Part shown: positions 1-8,847 of the stretch, in pieces
Layout: each line of letters opens with the position of its first letter
Position numbering within the stretch: position 1 is the stretch's first letter
Source: a virus
Length of the DNA: 44,337 bases
Virus record (IMG/VR): IMGVR_UViG_3300031565_000088
Location: 1-44,337 of that record
Reading direction: 5' to 3' (one strand)
The notes under the pieces: generated by a model
What the model saw: only the letters and a program-made list of their open reading frames with translations
Databases searched by the model: none
What the model was told of the DNA's origin: nothing
Made by a program: the position numbers and the translations under genes

Positions 1-144
1 ATTAGAATATGGCAAACTATCCTGTTCTATATAATGGTTGTACGATACCCCAGTACCCATTGAATTAAATGCCTTGACAATAAACCCCGCTTCTTTATCC
101 GGAATAAATTGCATGGCTGTAATTGAAATAGTGGGGCGGAATAA
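1..144. repeat. Left copy of 144-bp terminal overlap (contig circularity)
   Basis: These bases repeat at 44194-44337 with one mismatch: position 18 is T here and C in the other copy. The overlap lies inside one open reading frame that continues across the join in frame, so it marks a circular or circularly permuted molecule of about 44,193 bp. The mismatch shows that at least two variants were present in the material assembled, or that one end has an error. Confidence 0.93.
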
Positions 145-306
145 CCAGACTGACGAGAATGTCCCGGCTGATTCATATAACCAACCTCTCATAAATGACT
201 TGTTAAAAAGATCCTTGTCAACAGGTTTGAAAAATCCCTGCCATCTTTGTGAAAATCCCATTGTTGTAATCAGCAACAGGAATAATAAAATAATTGCTTT
301 CTTCAT
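1..306 (-). CDS. N-terminal part of secreted / outer-membrane-like protein (crosses contig junction)
   Basis: The reading frame opens at an ATG at 304-306 and stays open to base 1, then continues in frame at 44193 and stops at 44017, giving about 160 residues. It begins MKKAIILLFLLLITTMGFSQ, a textbook Sec signal peptide of the Bacteroidota type with cleavage likely after the Ser-Gln. The rest, seen partly in the right-hand copy, is rich in alternating aromatic and small residues and ends FTFNK, like a small outer-membrane beta-barrel. It is the last gene of the head and spike operon before the terminator at 43944. A role at the host surface, for example receptor blocking or release, is inference. 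I do not recognise a named family. Confidence 0.8.
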   Translation of the reverse strand, partial: MKKAIILLFLLLITTMGFSQRWQGFFKPVDKDLFNKSFMRGWLYESAGTFSSVWLFRPTISITAMQFIPDKEAGFIVKAFNSMGTGVSYNHYIEQDSLPYSN

Positions 307-330
307 TTTTTTATGTATTAAATTTTGAAA

Positions 331-729
331 CTATCTTATACGAATTGTATCTTGTAATCCTTGATCATTAATTTTCATATATACCTTGTCTCCCACACCT
401 CTTATAACATTGGGAACTCCTCCATGCATCCTGACCTCATCTTGTATCTCTTGTTTTACTTCAGAAATTTCTGCTGGTGCCTTAAAACCTCTATAAATTG
501 TAAATACTGACATAATCACAAATAAGGCAATAAGCATTATTGCAACCTTTGGATACTTCTTAAAAAACTGATATTCCAATAAATCCACTTGAATACCCTC
601 AACCTTGTCTTCTAAATGATTAACTCTGTCATTAGTCTTTGTGGTCTGTTCTTTAATAAAAGCTAACGATTCATGAACTCTTTTAAATTCCGAATCAATA
701 ACTAATCTATAATCTGTGCTATTTGGCAT
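331..729 (-). CDS. Coiled-coil plus single-TM protein, holin-like candidate
   Basis: This 132-residue protein has a charged, heptad-like N-terminal segment (about residues 8-52), one hydrophobic segment (about 62-80, VAIMLIALFVIMSVF) and a polar C-terminal tail of about 50 residues. An N-terminal coiled coil followed by one membrane span resembles XhlA-type lysis accessory proteins, although the long tail is not typical of them. It sits downstream of the spike genes, a common place for lysis genes, but the transglycosylase candidate of this phage lies far away at 34.3 kb. Holin function is therefore only a suggestion; a virion-associated membrane protein is the alternative. Confidence 0.6.
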   Translation of the reverse strand: MPNSTDYRLVIDSEFKRVHESLAFIKEQTTKTNDRVNHLEDKVEGIQVDLLEYQFFKKYPKVAIMLIALFVIMSVFTIYRGFKAPAEISEVKQEIQDEVRMHGGVPNVIRGVGDKVYMKINDQGLQDTIRIR

Positions 730-741
730 TATTTCTATTTT

Positions 742-819
742 TCAGTGGAATCTTATCTCATCATTCGTTACATTACAAATGATGATTATTAATGCTAATA
801 TGGAAATTAAGATATTCAT
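742..819 (-). CDS. 25-residue membrane peptide
   Basis: A short frame begins MNILISILALIIIICNVTND and is almost entirely one hydrophobic segment. Its ATG overlaps the TGA of the sialidase-like gene in an ATGA arrangement (816-819), which suggests translational coupling and argues that it is a real gene. A tiny hydrophobic peptide next to the coiled-coil membrane protein could take part in lysis. There is no family match that I can name, and so short a frame could be fortuitous. Confidence 0.45.
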   Translation of the reverse strand: MNILISILALIIIICNVTNDEIRFH

Positions 820-2522
820 GTATTATTACTCAATTTATAAGCTATGAATGTTTCACTTCCTTTTGTAGTGTAATAAACACACATTAAAGTTATATTATTT
901 ATCTCAACAAGATCACCATAGCCGCCCTGAATAACAAGTCCCTCATAACTATCAACAACTTCCTGAAAAGTAAACGTAGCACCATTGTCAACTGATTTAT
1001 AAAGATATAATTTAGATAAAATTGTTCCAGCTGATTGACCTCTTGCTAACAAATATAATACTCCATATTTATTAATATATACCGGATTAGAACATATAAA
1101 GTCTTCATAATATAATTCAATAGTTGCTCCATCATCATGGCTTATATAAACATTATCGCTTGTACTAATTCCTTGTCTGATTATAATATCCCCAATGTCA
1201 TTATAAATCATTCCGATCTCAGACATGTCCTCACCTGTATCTAAATAGGAAAGATCAGTCCATGTTGCCCCTTCATTTGAACTTTGGAGTAGTATTATTC
1301 TTTGAGGGTAAACATCTGAGGTACAACCCCGACAACCTACAATCCATTTGCCATCAGGTCTTACTAATATTTTAGAGTGTGGTTGTATATTAAATGAGCC
1401 GAATGTTGAGGTCACAAGATAGGGTGCGCTCCAAGTCTCGCCTCCGTCATCGGAATATTTACACCATGTATAAGCATCTTGTCCGTTAGTTATAAAATCA
1501 GCATAAAAAGCGACTATCCTATTCCTGATACCAGTTATCCATATATTCTGCCAGTTAGCCGTTGCCCGAACATCAACGGCAGCGGCAATAACAACTTCAT
1601 CGCTCCAAGTTACTGATGCTGGATCAGTAATTGCTAAATCATCATCAGTATATTTACAAACCAATCGAGCATCTGCGTCATCCCCATAATGGACCGTGCC
1701 GTTTTTATAAGCTACAATAATCCTATCGCCAACCCTGCAAGCCGAAGGAAAAGCCAAATACCTCCCGACCTGTTTGGTAATTACAACTTCATTGTCGCCT
1801 ATAACTCCCAATGGATAAGTATTAGCAATCTCATCCCTATTATAGATATTTATATCCCTTACTGTATCATAAAAATACCCATCGCTTTGAGCAACCAAAT
1901 GAATTACCTCAGTATCATTTATTTTAACAATATATTCAGATATTTGTATTACTGATGGGTTTACAGGGGGGGCTACTGCATTTTGGGTATTGCAATATAA
2001 AGCTACATCAACGATGTTTGCCTCCACCACTGTTGCCAATGAAGCTATTGCTCCGGTGGCATATTCAACATCATCAACAAATATAGTTAGATTTCCTGCA
2101 TGAGCCTTATTGTAATCAACTCTTACCGAGTTATTTATTACAGGATTTGCTGCACCCGATACTACAACTGTTGCTGAATTATTTGCGTTAAAAATACACC
2201 GTAGTTTTTCAGATGTTGCCGCTGAACCTCTTCCTAAATTTATAAATGTTTCTGCATGACCAGCAGTGTTATTATATGATCCTGTGATACTATCTAAATC
2301 AGTGTCTGGCCATAATTCTGGCCCAATAACTTCAACTTCAACTGTATCGGTACCTAAGAGATTTGGGAAGGTATAACCTAAAAGAATATAATCAGTAGCC
2401 CCATTCGATATAAGTGAAATACTATCAGGAGCAAATAATATTCCCTGGTCAGCCCAATAAGCTGCCCAGTCTATCCCTTTTCCAAACGGTATTCCTAATG
2501 CGATTCCAAGTGCTAATCCCAT
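816..2522 (-). CDS. Tail fibre / receptor-binding protein with sialidase-like BNR (Asp-box) repeats
   Basis: The 568-residue product has a glycine-rich N-terminus (MGLALGIALGIPFGKGIDWA) that may serve for virion attachment, a beta-rich middle, and a C-terminal half with at least four Asp-box-like motifs: YSDDGGETW near residue 355, SSNEGATW near 412, SHDDGATI near 460 and SVDNGATF near 508. Asp boxes at about 50-residue spacing are typical of BNR/sialidase six-bladed beta-propellers. Such domains bind or cleave surface glycans, which fits a tail fibre. I cannot confirm the sialidase Arg triad by eye, so catalysis is uncertain. It follows two beta-helix spike genes in the same operon and, unlike them, has no signal peptide. 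Confidence 0.75.
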   Translation of the reverse strand: MGLALGIALGIPFGKGIDWAAYWADQGILFAPDSISLISNGATDYILLGYTFPNLLGTDTVEVEVIGPELWPDTDLDSITGSYNNTAGHAETFINLGRGSAATSEKLRCIFNANNSATVVVSGAANPVINNSVRVDYNKAHAGNLTIFVDDVEYATGAIASLATVVEANIVDVALYCNTQNAVAPPVNPSVIQISEYIVKINDTEVIHLVAQSDGYFYDTVRDINIYNRDEIANTYPLGVIGDNEVVITKQVGRYLAFPSACRVGDRIIVAYKNGTVHYGDDADARLVCKYTDDDLAITDPASVTWSDEVVIAAAVDVRATANWQNIWITGIRNRIVAFYADFITNGQDAYTWCKYSDDGGETWSAPYLVTSTFGSFNIQPHSKILVRPDGKWIVGCRGCTSDVYPQRIILLQSSNEGATWTDLSYLDTGEDMSEIGMIYNDIGDIIIRQGISTSDNVYISHDDGATIELYYEDFICSNPVYINKYGVLYLLARGQSAGTILSKLYLYKSVDNGATFTFQEVVDSYEGLVIQGGYGDLVEINNITLMCVYYTTKGSETFIAYKLSNNT

Positions 2523-2523
2523 A

Positions 2524-4326
2524 TCATTGAGTTGTTAGTCTGTTTCCATTTTCTAAAAAAAACTGTTTTCCGGTTATCTCGTCAAATAAGTAAGTAAAGG
2601 AAATCATCGTAAACTGAAGAGTTGATCCGTAAGCTGTTCCAATAATATTTGTAGCGTAAGCCCTCACGAAGTAAGTCTGTCCTGCTGTAAGATCAGTCAT
2701 TGAACTCGAATAAGCCCCTTCTCCTGTTCCGTCAGTTGTAAAGTCATCATCCAGTGTTGGCGTTCCGGATGTAGTCCAGCAGATTCCCTTTGCTGTTACC
2801 GCATTACCTTCATCAGAATCAACTATACAGCTTACACTTGCTGACAGCGTAGGGAAAGAAACTGTTGCTGAAAGTGTCCTGACAATAGGTACAGGAGGCT
2901 CCGTTCCATTGTACGCTACCGCACCGGCTTCTATCGTAATCCTAACATCACCATAATAGTCATAATTAACACCCAGACCCACTCCTGCATCAATAGCATT
3001 AGATGTAGCTTGCAAATGATTATCTGTTGGAGATTCAAACTCAGGATTGTCACTTAATGAATGAACATCATCTCCTGTTGCTTCCGTCCACTGTGCTAAA
3101 GTAGTATAAACAGAACTCCCTACCTTTGCAACTGCACTGACGTCATATATGTTGTAATCGTAATCATAATTCGTGTACCCCCCCGTTAATTGATGATAAT
3201 GACCATACTCGGTGGCATCACTGAATATATTATTTTTTATGTAACAGTTAGTATAAGTCGGATACTGATTACCTGTTTTTAAATGCACCCCGTAGGGTAC
3301 TCTATACCTTTGGTCGTGCGCCCATCCCTCCCCTGCAAACTTGCAAGTATTATGACGGAATATTAACGCATTGACTGTTGACCCCGTTGCTGTCCCATGA
3401 GAGTATTCAAAACTGTACTCACATTTTTCAATTATATTATTTTGAACAATAAAATTATCTACTGTTGCCGTGGAAGTTCCGTAATATTGTGGAGTAATAC
3501 CCGCCTCGAAACAATTACTTACATGATTTTGTTCTATAAGTATATCAGAACAATCACGATAAAATTCTATCCCATTACCTAACCGAGTGGCGAATACATC
3601 TACCGTACCGTGCGAGGTTAATCCTCCGCCTATATACGATACATCACAATTTCTTATTGTAACTCCCACTGCCCCGGATAAACTCTCAATGCCCGTGCGA
3701 CCCCCATATCTTACGTCTAATCCGTCTATTGTGATATAAGAATAACCATTGTTTCTAATGACGTCCCCGCCCAACGCAACCTCAATGTCAGAGTAGAACG
3801 TAGCGGGATTACCCACAGAGTAGAGAGTTATCCAATGACTTGTATTATGCCATTTCCATTCACCTTGAGCGGAGGGGGTGGTGATAAAAACCCTAACCCC
3901 TGTACTAGCTTCGCTATCAAATATTATATTACCGGGGCCATACTGATAATCAAAAGAAGCATCCGAGTTTCTCCAAAGATTACCTCCCTGATCAACCCAA
4001 TCATCAGTAGAATTTTCTTCTATACTACCCAAGATTAAAGGCTTTGCACCAGTACCGTAACTGCCATAATATATTTCATTTCCTATGGATGTGCCATCGA
4101 GTGTCATTGGCGCTCCCGGTGCGGGACGAAAGGAAGAGCCACACTTAAAAAATACAGAATCACCAGCGACAAATGCTGTTGAATTAAATTTTACTAAGGT
4201 TTGCCATGCCTGTGCATCAGAATGACCATCATTCCCATTATCACCATCCTCTTTAAAATAATAGTTAGTAGCAGGATAACTAACGGATGTAATAAACCAG
4301 AATAGTATAATTAATAGTTTCCTCAT
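2524..4326 (-). CDS. Right-handed beta-helix spike-like protein with signal peptide
   Basis: The 600-residue protein starts with a hydrophobic leader (MRKLLIILFWFITSVSYPA) that looks like a Sec signal peptide. Residues 22-100 (GNDGHSDAQAWQTL, GDSVFFKCG, GNEIYYGSYG) match the opening seen in Bacteroidota right-handed beta-helix proteins. Parallel beta-helix coils follow to about residue 400 (repeated I-x-I-x-N-x-V/I). Residues 480-580 form a fibronectin-III-like domain (LTAGQTYFVRAYATN). A polysaccharide-binding or depolymerase spike is the best reading. The leader is odd for a virion protein, which normally assembles in the cytoplasm; an exported product is the alternative. Confidence 0.75.
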   Translation of the reverse strand: MRKLLIILFWFITSVSYPATNYYFKEDGDNGNDGHSDAQAWQTLVKFNSTAFVAGDSVFFKCGSSFRPAPGAPMTLDGTSIGNEIYYGSYGTGAKPLILGSIEENSTDDWVDQGGNLWRNSDASFDYQYGPGNIIFDSEASTGVRVFITTPSAQGEWKWHNTSHWITLYSVGNPATFYSDIEVALGGDVIRNNGYSYITIDGLDVRYGGRTGIESLSGAVGVTIRNCDVSYIGGGLTSHGTVDVFATRLGNGIEFYRDCSDILIEQNHVSNCFEAGITPQYYGTSTATVDNFIVQNNIIEKCEYSFEYSHGTATGSTVNALIFRHNTCKFAGEGWAHDQRYRVPYGVHLKTGNQYPTYTNCYIKNNIFSDATEYGHYHQLTGGYTNYDYDYNIYDVSAVAKVGSSVYTTLAQWTEATGDDVHSLSDNPEFESPTDNHLQATSNAIDAGVGLGVNYDYYGDVRITIEAGAVAYNGTEPPVPIVRTLSATVSFPTLSASVSCIVDSDEGNAVTAKGICWTTSGTPTLDDDFTTDGTGEGAYSSSMTDLTAGQTYFVRAYATNIIGTAYGSTLQFTMISFTYLFDEITGKQFFLENGNRLTTQ

Positions 4327-4344
4327 CTTTTCATTTATATTTTC

Positions 4345-6681
4345 TTATGGATTAATTTTTATCCATCCTCCTCTTACTGCCTCAAATGCTTTATATAAAT
4401 CCTTATTTGTTAAATCTAAAAATTCTTGTCCCACAAATTCGGGAGTATTATAATTTGCCGTATCCCCCGCAAAAGTTCTTATTAATATTGATCTTGCAGC
4501 ATCAGGAACATCGGGGATTAATTGAGTTGCCCCACTAAAAACTTTAAATAGAGTTGGGCTACCTGCATCGTCAACTGATATACTGTCAGTATTTGCTATA
4601 AAAGGGCTTGCCAAATCACCAACTTTTAAACCGTCGGTTATAATTCCATTGTAGAAAATCGGTGCATTCAAATCAGCTTTCCCGGCAATTATTTCATCTA
4701 TATTACTTCGATTTATCTCTATCCATCTGTCTGCTGATGCGTAATATTTCAAAGTGATACATTCATATTGCCCTAAAACACAAGTTATATCATCTTGAAG
4801 AGCCAATCCAGTGCCATCCTCTAAAGTTAAAGTATAACTTGCATTAAAATTCCATATTCTGATTGTTTGTCCATTAAATCCATCAGCAATTTGTGGATCG
4901 GCTGTTATGTCTATCGAAGCAGTGCCAGTAAAGAATATCTCAGGATAAAACATTGATGCAGTAATCCCAGCAGTAGTTATAGTTGCAGAAACAGGTTTTA
5001 TCATCACTTCTCCTAAGTAATCAACAGCAGAATATAAATCAGTACTTACATCTCCGGCTGTATATAAAAATCCTTCCGATATATCAACTTTAACATCTGA
5101 GCGTGGCCTGTATAATTGAACATTATAGACAACCGTACCACCTGCTTTATAGTAGAAATTTTTGCCAATAGTAGTATTATATAATGTATAATAATTAGTA
5201 CCTCCATTAACTACGTGTTTTATTAAAGCATCAAGAGTAGCATCAACTCCACCATCGTTAATATAATTACCTTCTATCACAATGCCCCCTATTGAAAAAC
5301 CAGACTGAGCAACTAAATAAATCTGTGCTGAGTCGTTTTCTTCAAAATAATTACCGCTTATCATTGCTGAATGCGTATTGGAAAATGTATCAGACGATCC
5401 TATCTGTAACCCACTTCCAAGATTAGACTCTATTGTGTTACCTCTCAGATTCAATCCATCAGCACCAGACCATTTAACACCATCATCCCCGTTTGCCCTT
5501 ATAATACAATCAGTTATTGATAAGGCATTTGCATTACTCGCCTGTCCATCGCTAATGTGTACAGCATGAATACCATCATAGAGATTATGAGAGATATGGC
5601 AGGATTCAAATATATTACCCCATCCCTCAGTTGTTATATCAATCCCATGCCCTCCATTGTTAAATATATAGAGATTTCTAAAATAGGTGTAATTTACATT
5701 ATCCAGAACAATAGCGCCTAACCCGCTCGCACCAACTCCATAATTACCTCCGGTACCTTTAAAATGTAAATCTTCAATATTACAATAACCCATGTCCGAT
5801 AATTCAAGTGTTGCTGTTGTTCCTGTATTATATATCTGAGAAGCAAATCCCTCACCTTTAAGATTTATTCCATACCCATTACCATCGCCCGTTGCTGTCA
5901 ACGTTGCAGTAGTCTTATATCGCCCAGCAGGGAAATAAACTGTTGCTCTGTATGTCATTGCACTTGCCGCATCTAAACAGGCTTGTATTTCTTCTGTGTC
6001 ATCATTAGACGCATCGCCTTTTGCCCCATATGCAGGATCAGTAACATTAAATATTTTAGTTCGTGCATGAAGCGAATCGGCAAAATCAGCACTATTTAAC
6101 TTTAAATTATCTGCTGTTGTGGCAAAAGCTGTTGTGGCTATCTGGGTTGTATTAATTCCTGGGGCTGCCGTTGGTGCCGTAGGCACTCCTGTCAATGCGG
6201 GACTTTCTGAAAATACTATATTAGTCGTAGTCGTCCCTGTGGTGCCTGTTGCTGCATTAAGAAGGTTTAATCGTACCCCGGTAGTTGTTACCAATGTTAT
6301 TCCAATATAAAATGGGGATGGTATTGTTGGGGTTCCTGTAAATGTAGGGTCTGCAAGATCAGCCTTTAAATTATCCGCAGTGGTAGTAAACGCCGTTGTA
6401 GCAATTTGTGTTGTACTCGTTCCTGCTATTGCCGTAGGTGCTACCGGAATACCCGTAAACGTCGGAGAAGTAAACATAGTAGTCTTACTTTCATTCGTGA
6501 CATTATTAAGATACTGAAATAAATGTAATTTATCAATTTTACGTGTATTGCCACTCTGTACCAGAATAAGCAAATCAGCATCATTTATGCTTGTAGTTGA
6601 CGGAAGATCAGATATCTTGATCTGTGCAACCACTCCGATGGTTAGCATTATCGTAGTCAGAAATAATATTAATTTTTTCAT
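4345..6681 (-). CDS. Tail spike with pectate-lyase-3-type beta-helix and signal peptide
   Basis: The protein has 778 residues. Residues 1-20 form a signal peptide (MKKLILFLTTIMLTIGVVAQ). Residues 21-52 carry the ISDLPSTTSINDADLLILVQ pattern that I associate with N-termini of Bacteroidota phage fibres. Residues 72-120 and 158-196 contain the repeated TTQIATTAF tail-fibre module. From about residue 207 (FNVTDPAYGAKGDASNDDTE) the Pectate_lyase_3 domain begins, with beta-helix coils to about 520. The C-terminus (QEFLDLTNKDLYKAFEA) is a small domain. The probable role is recognition and cleavage of host capsule. The start overlaps the stop of the 52-residue upstream gene by ATGA, so expression is coupled to the head operon. 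Confidence 0.82.
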   Translation of the reverse strand: MKKLILFLTTIMLTIGVVAQIKISDLPSTTSINDADLLILVQSGNTRKIDKLHLFQYLNNVTNESKTTMFTSPTFTGIPVAPTAIAGTSTTQIATTAFTTTADNLKADLADPTFTGTPTIPSPFYIGITLVTTTGVRLNLLNAATGTTGTTTTNIVFSESPALTGVPTAPTAAPGINTTQIATTAFATTADNLKLNSADFADSLHARTKIFNVTDPAYGAKGDASNDDTEEIQACLDAASAMTYRATVYFPAGRYKTTATLTATGDGNGYGINLKGEGFASQIYNTGTTATLELSDMGYCNIEDLHFKGTGGNYGVGASGLGAIVLDNVNYTYFRNLYIFNNGGHGIDITTEGWGNIFESCHISHNLYDGIHAVHISDGQASNANALSITDCIIRANGDDGVKWSGADGLNLRGNTIESNLGSGLQIGSSDTFSNTHSAMISGNYFEENDSAQIYLVAQSGFSIGGIVIEGNYINDGGVDATLDALIKHVVNGGTNYYTLYNTTIGKNFYYKAGGTVVYNVQLYRPRSDVKVDISEGFLYTAGDVSTDLYSAVDYLGEVMIKPVSATITTAGITASMFYPEIFFTGTASIDITADPQIADGFNGQTIRIWNFNASYTLTLEDGTGLALQDDITCVLGQYECITLKYYASADRWIEINRSNIDEIIAGKADLNAPIFYNGIITDGLKVGDLASPFIANTDSISVDDAGSPTLFKVFSGATQLIPDVPDAARSILIRTFAGDTANYNTPEFVGQEFLDLTNKDLYKAFEAVRGGWIKINP
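6094..6468 (-). repeat. Repeated TTQIATTAF fibre modules within the spike gene
   Basis: Two modules of about 40 codons (6349-6468 and 6094-6210) encode the pattern P-T/A-F/L-T-G-x-P ... T-T-Q-I-A-T-T-A-F ... T-A-D-N-L-K, with a half copy between them. Such modules are common in phage tail collar and fibre stalks. They probably form a trimeric stalk linking the N-terminal anchor to the beta-helix. Confidence 0.7.
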
Positions 6682-6836
6682 TCGATTATAAGTATTAATT
6701 CACCTGTCTCGGTACTAATAGCAATCTCTCCTAAGTCCCCTTCGGTAACAAGCACGTTAACAGGCATTATTATCGGCTCATCTTCAATTATTGCAGTGCT
6801 TATCTGTATGCGTCCTATGCCAATTCTATACGCCAT
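6678..6836 (-). CDS. Small 52-residue protein of unknown function
   Basis: I place the start at the ATG at 6834-6836 (MAYRIGIGRIQISTAIIEDE). The frame is open further upstream, but that part overlaps the 104-residue gene and has the composition of a shadow frame. The chosen start overlaps the upstream stop by 11 bases, and the stop overlaps the spike start by ATGA. The sequence is beta-rich with an acidic end (GELILIIE). It could be a small adaptor for the spike; I know no family. Confidence 0.6.
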   Translation of the reverse strand: MAYRIGIGRIQISTAIIEDEPIIMPVNVLVTEGDLGEIAISTETGELILIIE

Positions 6837-7140
6837 AACCAACGTAAATAACCTCTGCCAGTTCCTGCTGACTCCCGGTAGATAGTGTGCTGAATATCTT
6901 CCTGCATACTTCAGCGTCAACAAAATAAGTTGATGCAACAAAGTTCTTTTCAATTGCCTCTGCATCTGTATTGCCTATCGGACAATATCTCAGATAACCT
7001 GTTGTCTCGACACGAATAAAAAAGCCTGCTTCATCAACAAAATTACCATTACCATCGAATTGTAGTGCCGGTGTCCCCGCATCTAAATCAATCGCGATAA
7101 CTCTTTGAATATTAAACTGTGCTGTGTTTGGTGCGCTCAT
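6826..7140 (-). CDS. 104-residue conserved-type phage protein, probable minor structural protein
   Basis: The product (MSAPNTAQFNIQRVIAIDLD) follows the connector gene after 4 bases and precedes the spike genes, so a neck or fibre-attachment role is likely from position. It has no membrane segment or signal peptide, and alternates beta-type stretches with a helical C-terminus (residues 58-100). I do not recognise the family. Confidence 0.7.
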   Translation of the reverse strand: MSAPNTAQFNIQRVIAIDLDAGTPALQFDGNGNFVDEAGFFIRVETTGYLRYCPIGNTDAEAIEKNFVASTYFVDAEVCRKIFSTLSTGSQQELAEVIYVGYGV

Positions 7141-7144
7141 AATT

Positions 7145-7687
7145 TTAATCTCCTATGACTTTAAAAACCCCTCTGTCGTCATTACAGAAATTGCCTGAGC
7201 ATCTCATAAAATGCGCCCACAGGGGATATAATAAATAATTTCTGTTTAAATATAATACTACTTCACACATAATTGCATCGGCTGTCAATCGGCTTTCTGT
7301 TTCCATTCGCTGTATTATCTTATCAGTTACCGGAGTTGAAAAATCACTTTCTTTCTGCACTATCCCGGCTGCTGTGTAATTAAAGGTAGTACGATTCGTA
7401 AATCGTGCAAATGCGTAGTAAATAATTGCTGCTTTAAGCCCCTGGAACCGGTAATCGTAGGTAAGATAAGTATAAGTTCCACCATCCAATAAGGTTTCGT
7501 TATCTATAGTTAATGTCGATGTCTCGAATTGACTAACCAGCTCATTAAACAACGGATCACCTATCTGTAATTTAACATCTAATAGCTGTGCTTCAGAAAC
7601 AAACTGAGGCCATGACGTCGAGTTTTTAACACTATCGGCAACGTATTTATATCCGTCTAAATCTGCTTTTGTTACTAAGGCTGTCAT
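7145..7687 (-). CDS. Head-tail connector / adaptor-like protein (DUF6712 type)
   Basis: The 180-residue, mostly helical protein overlaps the portal gene by 4 bases. Its start (MTALVTKADLDGYKYVADSV), the segment around residues 86-120 (LKAAIIYYAFARF) and the C-terminal region resemble the DUF6712 proteins found beside the portal in Bacteroidota phages. These are thought to act like gp6-type connectors. The C-terminus has two cysteines (CSGNFCNDD). The call rests on position and remembered family pattern. Confidence 0.65.
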   Translation of the reverse strand: MTALVTKADLDGYKYVADSVKNSTSWPQFVSEAQLLDVKLQIGDPLFNELVSQFETSTLTIDNETLLDGGTYTYLTYDYRFQGLKAAIIYYAFARFTNRTTFNYTAAGIVQKESDFSTPVTDKIIQRMETESRLTADAIMCEVVLYLNRNYLLYPLWAHFMRCSGNFCNDDRGVFKVIGD

Positions 7688-8847
7688 ATCGCTGGTGTTT
7701 CTGTTTTTGTTACTGGCGTCACGTAAGTCTTTGGCAGTATAGAGAAGTCTGCAAACTGTACCGGGTAATTGGCAAAGAGGTCCATAAAAGCAGTCTCCAG
7801 GTCATCACGTTCATCTGAAGTGACAGAGTTCATAAAATCATAAGCATTGTTCATAAGATCAGCACCGAACCCGGCACCAATATCAACGCCTCGTAAGATT
7901 GGAGGTACTTTAAACATACGGCCTATGTTTTCCTGAATGGTCTTCTCTGTTAGTTCAAACTGTCTGTCATAGTTCTTTGCCGTGAAATCAATAAATTCCG
8001 GCATTGCTTCATCAGCGTCTATATCCACAACCCAAATCTTTGAGGTATTCATGTCACCCTGCATACGCGTTATCTCATCCCGGCTGGCAGCTTGCTCCTC
8101 ATTATATCTATCATTAGGATCAATACCTCCATTATTGAGTAAATTTGGCCTGATACCTTTTCTTACCAGCACTCCGGAAGGAAGAAAATTGAATTTAGCG
8201 TTACGATGTTTAACCGTCGAAACACTTTCCTCTGTGAGCATGTCTGTTACAACAGGATCAAAAGGACAGACAGGATATTCAAAGTCACCATCATCGATAT
8301 AATAAAAAATCTGTCCCAGGTAGTTCTCCGGCCCGCCCATGTCAGCAATCTCCTGTACTACCTTCAGCGGGTCGAACCTGTCAACAAATTTGACATCACG
8401 AATATCAAACGCAATACCTCTGAGATTAGTCCAGTCGTTATATACAGCTATACGTCCAGTGTAAGACTTGTCGTCGTTTATCTCAATGCGACAATACTCA
8501 AAAGGGATATTATAGTAAGCAAAGGGTGTTGCATTAAAATCGTACTTAACCAGGCAGGCAAAGCCATTAAATAATTTTAAGTCTTTAGCGAACTTACTAA
8601 GTAATGAAGATACTCTTTCACCTTTTTCATTGATTACGGTATCACCAAATGCCTCATCTGCGAATCCTGCGCCACGTACAAATTTAACGTAAGTATCGAA
8701 GCACGTCTTTCCTGTGCCTGAACTGGCAATTATTTCAAGAATCTTTTGAGGATAGTCATTGCCGTCCCCGTATCCCTTAATCCGTTTGCTTTTGAGATAT
8801 TGGTTCCGCTCGACCCTCGGAGCTGTTTTGGTAGCGGAAACTTTCAT
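7684..8847 (-). CDS. Portal protein
   Basis: The 387-residue protein has typical portal features: an N-terminal segment (residues 1-45) with KGYGDGNDYPQKIL, a core with FNGFACLVKYDFNATPFAYY and IPFEYCRI, and a C-terminal clip/stem part with EKTIQENIGRMFKVPPILRG, the Ile-Gly-Arg-Met-Phe-x-Val-Pro-Pro motif common in phage portals. It would form the dodecameric DNA channel and docking site for the terminase. Its place after the capsid gene, over 20 kb from the terminase, departs from the common terminase-portal-protease-capsid order. Confidence 0.85.
   Translation of the reverse strand: MKVSATKTAPRVERNQYLKSKRIKGYGDGNDYPQKILEIIASSGTGKTCFDTYVKFVRGAGFADEAFGDTVINEKGERVSSLLSKFAKDLKLFNGFACLVKYDFNATPFAYYNIPFEYCRIEINDDKSYTGRIAVYNDWTNLRGIAFDIRDVKFVDRFDPLKVVQEIADMGGPENYLGQIFYYIDDGDFEYPVCPFDPVVTDMLTEESVSTVKHRNAKFNFLPSGVLVRKGIRPNLLNNGGIDPNDRYNEEQAASRDEITRMQGDMNTSKIWVVDIDADEAMPEFIDFTAKNYDRQFELTEKTIQENIGRMFKVPPILRGVDIGAGFGADLMNNAYDFMNSVTSDERDDLETAFMDLFANYPVQFADFSILPKTYVTPVTKTETPAI

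Noticed and set aside
6837-6965. Upstream extension of the 52-residue frame (would make a 95-residue protein).
   Set aside because: The extension overlaps the 104-residue gene over its full length and has the composition of a shadow frame; the ATG at 6834-6836 gives a normal short overlap.
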